Assembly: GCA_022545645.1 (NCBI GenBank)
Contig: JACZQQ010000011.1
Coordinates: 1 to 26,528 of the forward strand
DNA length: 26,528 bases
DNA from: Acidobacteriota bacterium
Lineage (GTDB): Bacteria; Acidobacteriota; UBA6911; RPQK01; JADFOI01
Reading direction: 5' to 3'
Of the stretch, positions 13,981 to 21,582 are shown piece after piece; the first letter of the stretch is position 1, and each line of letters starts with the position of its first letter. Below the pieces are notes generated by a model. It was not told the origin of the DNA, did no database searches, and worked only from the letters and a program-made list of their open reading frames with translations. Position numbers and translations under genes: made by a program.

Positions 13981-14796
13981 ATGGGCGAGAAGCAAGGCCG
14001 TGAAATCCATGAAACCGCCATTGTTTCTCCAGGTGCTGAAATCGGTGAAGGAGTCCGAATCGGACCCTATGCCGTTATTGGTGATCGCGTCACCATCGGA
14101 GAGGGAACCCTGGTGGGTCCTCACACCGTGATCGAGGGACCTACGGTCATCGGTAAGGGAAACCGGATCATCGGTCAATCCGCCATCGGAACCATCCCCC
14201 AGGATCTCAAGTATCAGGACGAAGAGACTTTTCTGTCCATCGGTGATCTCAACATCATTCGGGAGTTCGTCACCATCAATCGGGGTACCGAGGGTGGGGG
14301 AGGCAAGACCACCGTGGGAAGCATGAATTTGCTCATGACCGGCGTGCACATCGCTCACGACTGTCACGTGGGGCAACGGAACATACTGGCCAATGCGGCT
14401 ACCCTGGCCGGGCATGTCGACGTTGAAGATGACTCTACAGTAGGCGCTTTTTCCGGTGTTCACCAGGATTGTCGTGTGGGTGCCCATGCTTTCGTTGGAG
14501 GTTATTCCGTGCTGACCCGAGACGCTTTACCGTTCGTGACAACGGTGGGCCACCGCAACCAGGCCAAGATCTATGGCATCAACAGCCTGGGCCTGAGGCG
14601 CAAGAAGTTTTCCGCCAAGAGGATCAAGGCCTTGAAGGAGGCCTATCGGTGGCTGTTTCAAAAAGGGCTGAAACTCCAGGAGGCGATTGAGGCGATTCGA
14701 AGTGAAGATCTGGAGACCCGGGATGTAAGTGTTCTCATTCAGTTCGTGGAGAGCTCCAAAAGAGGATTCGTGCGAGACGTGAGCAGCGACGAATGA
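13981..14796 (+). CDS. lpxA: Acyl-ACP-UDP-N-acetylglucosamine O-acyltransferase
   Basis: LpxA performs the first acylation of lipid A synthesis. The 271-residue protein is a hexapeptide-repeat beta helix (about 10-190) followed by a helical C-terminal domain. His123 and His126 in GVHIAHDCHVG match E. coli His122 and the catalytic His125, and ANAATLAGHVDVEDDSTVG and VHQDCRVGAHAFVGGYS align with the acyl-chain ruler region. A conserved Gly occupies the position that in E. coli (Gly173) sets acyl length. Whether the sugar substrate is UDP-GlcNAc or a 3-amino analogue cannot be read directly; see the neighbouring oxidoreductase. It overlaps lpxI by 4 bases (ATGA). Confidence 0.96.
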   Translation: MGEKQGREIHETAIVSPGAEIGEGVRIGPYAVIGDRVTIGEGTLVGPHTVIEGPTVIGKGNRIIGQSAIGTIPQDLKYQDEETFLSIGDLNIIREFVTINRGTEGGGGKTTVGSMNLLMTGVHIAHDCHVGQRNILANAATLAGHVDVEDDSTVGAFSGVHQDCRVGAHAFVGGYSVLTRDALPFVTTVGHRNQAKIYGINSLGLRRKKFSAKRIKALKEAYRWLFQKGLKLQEAIEAIRSEDLETRDVSVLIQFVESSKRGFVRDVSSDE

Positions 14797-15662
14797 ATAT
14801 TTCCAAATTGGGGCTGATCGCCGGAAATGGCCGATTCCCGTTCCTGGTCCTGGAAGAAGCCCTGAAACGAGACATCCCCGTGGTGGTGGCCGCCATTCGC
14901 GAGGAAGCCTCTCCCGAAATCGAAGATTTCGCTTCCCGACCCCAGGTGTCTTTTCACTGGCTGGGGCTGGGTCAGCTGGGAAAGTTGATCCGCCTCTTTA
15001 AGAAGGAGGATGTTCGCAAGGTCGTCATGGCCGGACAGGTGAAACATGTGCAGATCTTTTCACGCAAGGGGAGTGATTCCTTGATGCCTCGAGTCATCCT
15101 CCCCGATTTGAAAATGGCGCGCCTCTTCCTGTCTCTCCCCCATAAGAACACCCAGTCCCTGATTGGTGGGGTGATTCAAGAGCTGGAAAAAGAAGGCATC
15201 CAGTTCATCGATTCCACCGAGCTGTTGCAGCCTCTGCTTGCAGAGGCCGGGGTCCTCACCCGGCGGCAGCCCGATAGCAGTGAGACCAGGGATATGGATT
15301 ATGGACGGCCTGTTGCCCGGGAAATTGCCCGCCTCGACCTGGGTCAGACAATCGTGGTAAAAGATCAAGCGGTTGTGGCGGTCGAGACCATGGAGGGCAC
15401 GGATGAGACGATCCGTCGTGCCTCGCGTCTGGTGAAGGGTGGGCGCCTGACCGTGATTAAGGTCAGCCGGCCCCATCAGGATATGAGATTTGATGTGCCC
15501 GTGGTCGGCATGGACACCCTTCAGGTGCTTCAGGAGTGCAACGTCTCGGCGCTCTCCCTTGACGCGGGAACCACGTTGATCCTGGATCGGGAGAGCTTCA
15601 TCCAGGAGGCGGATCGTCAGAAAATGACGGTTGTCGCTGAATCGAGCCCGCCTCATGACTAG
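14793..15662 (+). CDS. lpxI: UDP-2,3-diacylglucosamine diphosphatase LpxI
   Basis: LpxI cleaves UDP-2,3-diacylglucosamine to lipid X and UMP, and replaces LpxH in many non-enteric lineages. The 289-residue protein begins KLGLIAGNGRFPFLVLEEAL (5-24), the family's N-terminal motif. It contains VMAGQVKHVQIF (78-89) and the C-terminal active-site segment QDMRFDVPVVGMDTL (229-243), where Asp234 fits the catalytic aspartate described in Caulobacter LpxI. It is part of a tightly packed run: the ATG overlaps the lpxA stop, and the following oxidoreductase ATG lies 8 bases inside the end of lpxI. lpxB, normally close, is not in the window. Confidence 0.94.
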   Translation: MNISKLGLIAGNGRFPFLVLEEALKRDIPVVVAAIREEASPEIEDFASRPQVSFHWLGLGQLGKLIRLFKKEDVRKVVMAGQVKHVQIFSRKGSDSLMPRVILPDLKMARLFLSLPHKNTQSLIGGVIQELEKEGIQFIDSTELLQPLLAEAGVLTRRQPDSSETRDMDYGRPVAREIARLDLGQTIVVKDQAVVAVETMEGTDETIRRASRLVKGGRLTVIKVSRPHQDMRFDVPVVGMDTLQVLQECNVSALSLDAGTTLILDRESFIQEADRQKMTVVAESSPPHD

Positions 15663-16590
15663 ACTCGCCGTGGTGGGTGTGGGAGCTTTAGGAGAGCACC
15701 ACGCCAGAATCTATTCGGAACTGCCGGATGCCGAGCTGGTGGCCGTGGTGGACATCGACCAGGAAAAGGCTCAGCAAGTCGCCTCCCGCTATCACTGTAA
15801 ATCCTATCAACAATATGAAGAGATCTTGGATTCCGTAGAAGCGATTAGCCTGGCCGTTCCCACCCGCGAGCATGCCCGGATTGGCGTGGAGTTCCTGAAG
15901 CGGGATGTCCATGTGCTGGTGGAGAAACCCATTGCTCAGAATCTGGAGGAAGCGGATCAACTGATCGAGGCCCAAAAGAAAAGTGGGGTCCTGCTGCAGG
16001 TCGGTCACTCAGAGCGGTTCAATCCTGCCCTGTTGGCGGTCAAACCCCTGGTTCGCCAACCCCAGTTTTTTGAGACCCATCGTCTGGGTATCTTCGTTCC
16101 CCGAAGCCTGGATGTAGACGTCATCCTGGATTTAATGATTCATGATCTGGATATCATTCTCCATCTGGTGGACAGTCCGATTCAGGAAATCCGTGCCGTG
16201 GGCATACCGGTGCTAACGCCTCGCATCGATATCGCCAATGCCCGCCTGCAATTTGAAAATGGCTGCGTGGCCAACGTCACGGCCAGCCGGGTCTCCCGAG
16301 AAAAGATTCGCAAGCTGCGCTTTTTTCAACCCTTGGAATATGTCTCCATCGACTTTCACAAGCAGGAAGTGGAGATGTTCCACCTGCAGGAGGGGGAGAC
16401 CATGAAGATTGCCGAGCGTCACTTTGAAATCGAGCGTGGTGAGCCTCTCAGGCTTGAGCTTCAGACCTTCGTGAATGCCGTTGCTGGAAAGAAATCCTCA
16501 GACCAGGAACCTTCCGGCTGCTCCGGAGAAGAGGGAAAGCGGGCCCTGGAGTTGGCCCTGGAAGTGAAAAGCAGCGCGCTGAGCGCCTAG
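15655..16590 (+). CDS. Gfo/Idh/MocA-family oxidoreductase, possible lipid A sugar 3-dehydrogenase (GnnA-like)
   Basis: The 311-residue protein has an N-terminal Rossmann fold with GVGALG (8-13), VVDIDQEKA (31-39) and the family's EKP motif in VLVEKPIAQNLEEA (88-100). The C-terminal half is the alpha/beta substrate domain of NAD(P)-dependent sugar oxidoreductases, with DLMIHDLDIILHLV carrying the conserved histidine region. ATG 15655 overlaps the lpxI stop by 8 bases and is preferred over TTG 15631. Translational coupling to lpxA-lpxI suggests action on a UDP-GlcNAc-derived intermediate. GnnA, which oxidises UDP-GlcNAc at C3 for amide-linked lipid A, belongs to this family and is found beside lpxA in some bacteria. 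The matching aminotransferase GnnB is not seen, so this is inference. Confidence 0.85.
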   Translation: MTRLAVVGVGALGEHHARIYSELPDAELVAVVDIDQEKAQQVASRYHCKSYQQYEEILDSVEAISLAVPTREHARIGVEFLKRDVHVLVEKPIAQNLEEADQLIEAQKKSGVLLQVGHSERFNPALLAVKPLVRQPQFFETHRLGIFVPRSLDVDVILDLMIHDLDIILHLVDSPIQEIRAVGIPVLTPRIDIANARLQFENGCVANVTASRVSREKIRKLRFFQPLEYVSIDFHKQEVEMFHLQEGETMKIAERHFEIERGEPLRLELQTFVNAVAGKKSSDQEPSGCSGEEGKRALELALEVKSSALSA

Positions 16591-16600
16591 CCCGGACTAC

Positions 16601-16716
16601 GCATAAATTCTCTACTGCACCGACGAAATCATCCGGCGTGCGCTGTGCGCACTGCCCGCGCGTGGCGCAACGCACTCAGGGCGGCGCTTTCGTCGCTTCG
16701 TGACCAGAACTTATGC
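16601..16716. repeat. Inverted-repeat element (MITE- or REP-like) before the SpoIID gene
   Basis: The ends form an imperfect inverted repeat: GCATAAATTCT (16601-16611) and AGAACTTATGC (16706-16716), one mismatch. A second nested pair, CGACGAAA (16621-16628) and TTTCGTCG (16688-16695), sits at nearly the same distance inside each end (9 and 10 bases). The middle is GC-rich with its own hairpin potential (GTGCGC-TGT-GCGCAC near 16638). AATTCTCTACTGC (16606-16618) is identical to 3505-3517. It occupies much of the 183-base gap, and no gene is seen there. Confidence 0.7.
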
Positions 16717-16773
16717 ATAATCCAGGCTAAAAGGGCAAGAAAAGCCACCGAAAGGTAATAGAATAGAGGAGCT

Positions 16774-17979
16774 GTGAGAAACAAAGAGGCCCAGCTCTCT
16801 GTTGCTCTCTTTCTCGCTCTCTCGCTGCTCTTTGTGGGTTGCGGAGGGGGAAAGAGGTCGCCACCTTCGGTGAGTACCACTCCCGGTAGAGTTCCGTCCC
16901 CTCCCTCCGTGGCCAGCAGGCCGGTCAAGCTCGATGAGGCTCCTTCCATCCGCGTTCTTTTGAAAGCGAACTTTCGGTCAGTGCCTGTTGAGGGCTCCGA
17001 TGTGGATTCGCTTCGGCTTCTCCAGGCGAGTGGCGGAAAGATCCGATTAGCCGACGGCAAGGGTCGGGTTCTTCGCTCCGGTAGCGGCTTTCGTCTGCAA
17101 TCCCGGAAGGGACGGATTTTGAAGCTCGATGGTGTTGCTTATGAGGGCGTTCTGGAAGTTTTCGTCAATCCGCTGGGAAGTTCGGTGATTGTCAACGAAT
17201 TGAGTCTGGAGACCTACTTGAAAGGAGTGGTGCCCAACGAGTTGAGTCTCAAGGGCCCTTCTCAATTGGAAGCCCTTAAGGCACTGAGCATTGCCGCTCG
17301 AACCTTTGCCTTTTCTGCTCTGGGCCAGAATGCCAACCGAGGCTTCGATTTGTATACGGACACCCGATCGCAAGTTTACCGGGGCGCCCGCAGCGAACAG
17401 CTGCTCTCCAATCAAGCCATCGAGCAGACCCGGGGCACCCTTGCCACCTATCGAAACCAGGCCATCGTGGCCTTTTACTCCTCGACCTGTGGTGGGGTCA
17501 CGGCCGACTATCAGGAGGCCTTTCAGAGACCAGGTATTCCCTATCTGAAGGGAGGAGCACAGTGTCCGGATCATGCAAGCCCCTATTCTTCCTGGGAGGA
17601 GCTGATACCGGTTTCTCGAATCCAGAGTAATCTGGACCGGGTGGCGGGAGTGGGTAGGTTAAAGAAGCTGGAATCGCTGCAAAAAAGCCGATGGGGTAGG
17701 ACCGTGGAAATGCGCTTTATCGGGGACCAGGGCGAGAAGGTGTTGAGGGGTCTGGCCATTCGTTCTGCTTTGGGACTCAGAAGCACTTGGATTTTCGGTC
17801 TGGAACCCCATTATGATAACTCGGGTTATATTTCCGAGATTCATGCCACCGGGCGAGGATGGGGACACGGAGTGGGCCTGTGCCAGACGGGAACCGTTGA
17901 ACTGTCCAGGCAGGGATGGAGTTACGAGAAGATTCTCAAGCACTACTACACGGGAATCACCTTGGCTCGTCGCTGGTAG
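16774..17979 (+). CDS. SpoIID/LytB-domain lipoprotein, probable peptidoglycan glycan-strand hydrolase
   Basis: SpoIID is a lytic transglycosylase of endospore formers, but the domain is also found in Gram-negative bacteria that do not sporulate. The 401-residue protein has an N-terminal hydrophobic segment ending in a lipobox-like LFVGC (Cys23), then a Pro/Ser-rich linker (28-55) and the SpoIID domain (about 130-395). The motif LETYLKGVVPNE holds Glu156, the position of the catalytic Glu. FYSSTCGG (234-241) and CPDHASPYSSW (264-274) are conserved, and GRGWGHGVGLCQTG lies near the end. The cysteine and histidine residues may bind metal as in clostridial SpoIID. GTG 16774 follows GAGGAG closely (short spacing); stops lie just upstream in frame. 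Confidence 0.88.
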   Translation: MRNKEAQLSVALFLALSLLFVGCGGGKRSPPSVSTTPGRVPSPPSVASRPVKLDEAPSIRVLLKANFRSVPVEGSDVDSLRLLQASGGKIRLADGKGRVLRSGSGFRLQSRKGRILKLDGVAYEGVLEVFVNPLGSSVIVNELSLETYLKGVVPNELSLKGPSQLEALKALSIAARTFAFSALGQNANRGFDLYTDTRSQVYRGARSEQLLSNQAIEQTRGTLATYRNQAIVAFYSSTCGGVTADYQEAFQRPGIPYLKGGAQCPDHASPYSSWEELIPVSRIQSNLDRVAGVGRLKKLESLQKSRWGRTVEMRFIGDQGEKVLRGLAIRSALGLRSTWIFGLEPHYDNSGYISEIHATGRGWGHGVGLCQTGTVELSRQGWSYEKILKHYYTGITLARRW

Positions 17980-17987
17980 GGCCACCC

Positions 17988-18953
17988 GTGCAACACGTGC
18001 CAGATAAGGGAAAACTCCTCGTTGCCATCCTTGGCCCGACCTCTTCCGGTAAAAGCAGGCTGGCTTTTACGGCCGCCCAGGCTCTGAATGGCGAGATCGT
18101 CAACTGCGATTCCAAGCAGATGTATCGTCTGCTTGAAATCGGTACGGCCAAGCCCACCCTTAAACAGAGAGGAGAAATTCCCCACCATCTCTATGATCTG
18201 CTTGATCCTGACCAGTACTTCAGCGCCGGCCGCTATATGGTGGAGGCCAGAAAGGTTTGTCAGGAGATCCGTGAGGGTGGAAAAATCCCTTTTGTTGTCG
18301 GGGGAACCGGTCTTTATCTTAGGGCACTGCTTGAAGGTGTTTTTGAGGGTCCCGGTCGTTCCCAGGAGATTCGAGAACGCCTCAACAGGATCGGTGATGG
18401 CAAGGGACTTGATTATCTGTACCGTTTGTTGGAGAGAAGAGACCCTGCCGCTGCTGCTCGCATTCAACCGGGCGACAAAGTGCGGATCCTCAGAGGTCTT
18501 GAGATTTATCTGCTCACGGGCCGCCCCATCAGCCAGCTTCAGCAGCAGCGGGATCCTCTGAAACATCTCTTCATCCTCAAGATTGGCCTCAGGTTACCTC
18601 GTCCCATTCTCTATGATAGAATCAACGGCCGCGTCGGCGAAATGTTTCGCTCAGGCTTGATCGAAGAGGTCCAGCAGCTTCTTGCCAAGGGCTATCGTCC
18701 CGATTGCAAGGGCTTTCAAGCGCTGGGATATCGACACGCTGTCGCTGTTCTGGAAGGCGGGTTGAGTCAGGAAGAAGCCATCGAGAAGACACGAATCGAA
18801 ACTCGTCGTTACGCCAAGCGTCAAATGACCTGGTTTCGCCGAGAAAAAGAGGTTCATTGGATTGAGGGTCCAGGAGAGGATGCCCCCCCGTTGGAGTCTC
18901 TCCTCAAGCTGGTAGAGAAGCACCATGGAATTCGAAGCCGTCATCGGCCTTGA
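17988..18953 (+). CDS. miaA: tRNA dimethylallyltransferase
   Basis: MiaA transfers a dimethylallyl group to A37 of tRNAs that read UNN codons. The 321-residue protein has the P-loop GPTSSGKS (16-23), VNCDSKQMYRLLEIGTAKP with the catalytic Asp, HHLYDLLDPDQYFSAGRY and FVVGGTGLYLRALLEGVF, then the C-terminal helical part with QALGYRHA and TRRYAKRQMTWFR. The start is taken as GTG 17988, 9 bases after the SpoIID stop. GTG 17997 is an alternative, and a longer frame from 17916 would overlap the SpoIID gene and add unrelated residues. The 3' end overlaps gatB by 29 bases. Confidence 0.95.
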   Translation: MQHVPDKGKLLVAILGPTSSGKSRLAFTAAQALNGEIVNCDSKQMYRLLEIGTAKPTLKQRGEIPHHLYDLLDPDQYFSAGRYMVEARKVCQEIREGGKIPFVVGGTGLYLRALLEGVFEGPGRSQEIRERLNRIGDGKGLDYLYRLLERRDPAAAARIQPGDKVRILRGLEIYLLTGRPISQLQQQRDPLKHLFILKIGLRLPRPILYDRINGRVGEMFRSGLIEEVQQLLAKGYRPDCKGFQALGYRHAVAVLEGGLSQEEAIEKTRIETRRYAKRQMTWFRREKEVHWIEGPGEDAPPLESLLKLVEKHHGIRSRHRP

Positions 18954-20388
18954 AGTTCACGCTCAGCTCCTGACCCGGAGCAAGATCTTTTGTGCCTGCA
19001 GCACAGAGTTCGGGGCTCCTCCCAACTCCAATACCTGTCCGGTTTGTCTGGGTTTGCCGGGGTCCCTCCCGGTGCTCAATCGGGAAGCCGTGGCCATGGC
19101 GGTCAAAGCGGGATTGGCCCTGGGGTGTACGATCAACCGGAACTCCATTTTTGCCCGCAAGAACTACTTCTATCCCGATCTTCCCAAGGGCTATCAGATC
19201 TCTCAGTACGATTTACCGCTGGGCCAGGATGGCCAAATCGAAATTCTCACAGGCCTTCGCCAGGAAGCCGGCAATGGGGTCGAGTACCAGCCAAGAATTT
19301 TTGGCATTACCCGAGTTCATCTGGAGGAGGATGCCGGGAAATCGATTCACCAGCAGGGCAGGGATAGCTATGTGGACTTGAATCGCACCGGAGTTCCCCT
19401 GATTGAGATCGTCTCGGAGCCTGATTTTCGTTCCTCTCAGGAGGCCTATGACTATTTGAACAATCTTCGTCGCACGCTGCTCTATCTGGAGATCTGCGAT
19501 GGCAATATGGAGGAGGGAAGTTTTCGTTGTGATGCCAATGTCTCGATCCGTCCTGTGGGCTCCTCTGAGCTGGGAACCAAGACCGAGATCAAGAATCTCA
19601 ACTCTTTTCGATTCCTCCAGAAGGCCCTCGAGTATGAAATCGAAAGACAAAAGGAAGTGATCGGCGGGGGCGGCCAGGTGGAGCAGGAAACCCGGCTGTG
19701 GGATGAAGAAGGTCAAAAGACCCTGGTCATGCGAAGCAAAGAAGAGGCCCATGATTATCGTTATTTTCCGGAACCGGACCTGCTTCCGGTGGTCGTTTCC
19801 GAGGAGTGGATCGAAGAGCTGAAGGCACAAATCCCCGAGCTCCCCGAAGCGCGGCGCCAGCGGTTCGTCAAAGAGTATGCCCTCACTCACGAGGAAGCCC
19901 TGTTACTGACTCAAACACGGCAGTTCGCGGACTATTTTGAGACGGCTGTGAAGACCTACGATCAACCCAAAGCGATACTCAATTGGATGATGGGTGACCT
20001 GATGGGGCATCTCAAGAAGGATAATCGAGAGATTCATGAATGCCTGGTCAGGCCTGAACATTTGGCCAACCTGGTTCGTCTCATCGACAAGGGGGAGATC
20101 AGCGGCAAGATGGCCAAACAGGTGTTTGAGAAGCTGTATGAGACCGGGGACGATCCGGAGACCATTATTGCCCAGGAAGACCTGAAACAGATCAGTGATG
20201 AGGATCAGTTGACCAGCATCGTTGACCGTGTTCTGGAATCCAATCCTGAAAAGGTCGAAGCTTACCGGGCAGGGAAGGCAGGACTGTTGGGGTTTTTCAT
20301 GGGACAGGTGATGAAAGAAACGCGCGGGCAGGCCAATCCTGAGATGGTCAGTCAAATGCTGGAGGGTAAGCTGAGGTCAAGTCCATGA
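18925..20388 (+). CDS. gatB: Aspartyl/glutamyl-tRNA amidotransferase subunit B
   Basis: GatB is the tRNA-binding and kinase subunit of GatCAB, which converts Glu-tRNA-Gln (or Asp-tRNA-Asn) to the amide form. The 487-residue protein starts MEFEAVIGLEVHAQL, the exact family N terminus. It contains NTCPVCLGLPGSLPVLN (36-52), KGYQISQYDLPL, RVHLEEDAGK, SYVDLNRTGVPLIEIVSEPD and RCDANVSIR, and a C-terminal YqeY/tail domain (about 330-485). Cys23, 25, 38 and 41 could form the zinc site present in some GatB proteins. The start codon lies inside the end of miaA. gatA and gatC are not in the window. Presence of GatB suggests indirect amidation of at least one tRNA. Confidence 0.97.
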   Translation: MEFEAVIGLEVHAQLLTRSKIFCACSTEFGAPPNSNTCPVCLGLPGSLPVLNREAVAMAVKAGLALGCTINRNSIFARKNYFYPDLPKGYQISQYDLPLGQDGQIEILTGLRQEAGNGVEYQPRIFGITRVHLEEDAGKSIHQQGRDSYVDLNRTGVPLIEIVSEPDFRSSQEAYDYLNNLRRTLLYLEICDGNMEEGSFRCDANVSIRPVGSSELGTKTEIKNLNSFRFLQKALEYEIERQKEVIGGGGQVEQETRLWDEEGQKTLVMRSKEEAHDYRYFPEPDLLPVVVSEEWIEELKAQIPELPEARRQRFVKEYALTHEEALLLTQTRQFADYFETAVKTYDQPKAILNWMMGDLMGHLKKDNREIHECLVRPEHLANLVRLIDKGEISGKMAKQVFEKLYETGDDPETIIAQEDLKQISDEDQLTSIVDRVLESNPEKVEAYRAGKAGLLGFFMGQVMKETRGQANPEMVSQMLEGKLRSSP

Positions 20389-20789
20389 CGAAGTCCAAAC
20401 GGAAGTCCCGGGGAAAAAAAGAAGAGAGCGAGATGAAGATTGCGGTCATCGAAGAGGTGGCCGATAACATCTATTCCATAAAGTTCATTCTTCAGAGCAT
20501 CGGCTATGAAGTCGCCTCTTTCTCCTCTCACGATTCCTACCTGCTCTCGCTGAAGGAGTTTTTGCCGAACCTGATTATTGTCGACATGATGATTGTCGGG
20601 GGAGCAGGATTTGCAGTAATTCGCGAGCTCCAGAAGAGTTCTTTGAAGAAGGTTCCTATCCTGGCCATTACGGCTGAGGCCATGGAAGGCAAAGAAGAGG
20701 ATGTCTACAAGGCCGGCGGGCAGGACGCCCTGTGCAAACCCTACACCGTCAAGGATTTAAAAAAGAAACTCAAAAAGTGGCTGACCTAG
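20385..20789 (+). CDS. Stand-alone response-regulator receiver domain protein
   Basis: The 134-residue protein is one receiver domain without an output domain, so it may act by protein contacts in a phosphorelay. Asp67 in LIIVDMMIVGG is the likely phosphorylation site, Thr96 (ILAITAEAM) the switch residue and Lys118 (LCKPY) the conserved lysine. The acidic pair that binds magnesium is Glu23-Glu24 (AVIEEVADN) rather than Asp-Asp or Glu-Asp, and the usual Pro after the phospho-Asp loop is missing, so it is somewhat divergent. ATG 20385 overlaps the gatB stop (ATGA) and adds a basic leader (KSKRKSRGKK). ATG 20433, after a purine-rich GAAGAGAGCGAG, would start right at the fold (MKIAVIEE). No histidine kinase is nearby. 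Confidence 0.85.
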   Translation: MTKSKRKSRGKKEESEMKIAVIEEVADNIYSIKFILQSIGYEVASFSSHDSYLLSLKEFLPNLIIVDMMIVGGAGFAVIRELQKSSLKKVPILAITAEAMEGKEEDVYKAGGQDALCKPYTVKDLKKKLKKWLT

Positions 20790-21277
20790 AAGGGAGACGT
20801 CCCAGGCGTTTCCTCATTTTCATCGGCAACCTTGGGCTTGAGCATCTTGCGCCGAATGGCCAGGGTAGCAGGTCCAACCAGCAGACCGGCACCGATGGCC
20901 ATGATCAATCCCGGCACTAGATTGAAGGCCGGCATCAGTAAGAGACCCTGAAGAGCCGTCACCTCTTCGCCGACAACACCCCCTCCACTGAAGCGAGGAG
21001 CACTCCAGGCGAAAACGTAAGCCAGAGAATAGCTTAGCGCCACCATCAGGCGAGCGCACACTCCGTAGACCACAATGAGCTTGACCAGCGTCTTGTAGGG
21101 GTGGGCTTCTTGGCTGGCTGCCACACCCACCCCAAAATAGATGGCAACGGGAAAAGCCAGCCAGAACACACCCAAGATATTAGTGATGACACCGGGGGCT
21201 CCCATCTCCTCCAAAAGGATGCGCACCACAATCACCACCAGGGTCAGAATCAAAGGCCCCTTGATTTTCTTGATCAT
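20786..21277 (-). CDS. Small four-helix membrane protein, function unknown
   Basis: I do not recognise this 163-residue protein. It is hydrophobic, with about four predicted transmembrane segments (roughly residues 7-24, 31-54, 66-92 and 118-145). Between the third and fourth lies a loop with SAPRFSGGGVVGEE, and the C-terminal tail is charged (RRKMLKPKVADENEETPG). ATG 21277 is chosen over 21295 because AGGAGG lies about five bases upstream on this strand. The fourth helix region is rich in Gly and Ala. It is convergent with the receiver gene, and both stop codons share the CTAG at 20786-20789. Nothing nearby suggests a role. Confidence 0.7.
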   Translation of the reverse strand: MIKKIKGPLILTLVVIVVRILLEEMGAPGVITNILGVFWLAFPVAIYFGVGVAASQEAHPYKTLVKLIVVYGVCARLMVALSYSLAYVFAWSAPRFSGGGVVGEEVTALQGLLLMPAFNLVPGLIMAIGAGLLVGPATLAIRRKMLKPKVADENEETPGTSPF

Positions 21278-21349
21278 TGTTCCTCCTGTGTCCAAACCGG
21301 GAACATCGAATGTAGAGCTTACACCCTACCCGTGGAGATATCCATGCTG

Positions 21350-21405
21350 GTGTAGCGGCCGCTCTCAGAGCGACCCTCCGGAATGTGGGAGGCACCTCAG
21401 GTGCC
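21350..21405. repeat. Composite hairpin repeat upstream of ubiD
   Basis: AGCGGCCGCT (21354-21363) is palindromic. The linker CTCCGGAATGTGGGAGGCAC (21376-21395) and the perfect hairpin GGCACCT-C-AGGTGCC (21391-21405) follow. The linker recurs with one change (C for T) at 25095-25114, again between two hairpins, so this is a dispersed composite repeat. It lies in the gap between the membrane protein gene and ubiD (21278-21582). The rest of that gap (about 21406-21475) shows nothing recognisable. Confidence 0.65.
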
Positions 21406-21475
21406 GAATCCTCTTTAGATATACCTCGTTCGGTAACTACGACTACCCAACTACCGAGCTGCACCAACTCCCGAC

Positions 21476-21528
21476 TGCACGACAGCACGAAGCGCGAAGC
21501 GCGCTTGCACAACAGCACGACCGCACGA
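21476..21528. repeat. GCACGAC octamer array with 7-3-7 hairpin upstream of ubiD
   Basis: TGCACGACAGCACG (21476-21489) is followed by the perfect hairpin AAGCGCG-AAG-CGCGCTT (21490-21506 by my count) and then GCACAACAGCACGACCGCACGAC (ending about 21528). The layout equals that at 8467-8520, with a different stem sequence. A third member is at 23068-23101, on the other side of ubiD and in the same orientation. Confidence 0.75.
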
Positions 21529-21582
21529 CCAGGCCAAGCGCGCCATTGGCTTTCTCCCGCCAACTCGGTATGATCCCTGGCG

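Noticed and set aside
16591..16773. tRNA or small RNA gene in the GC-rich gap before the SpoIID gene
   Set aside because: The folding potential is explained by the nested inverted repeats. No cloverleaf, anticodon arm or CCA end could be drawn.
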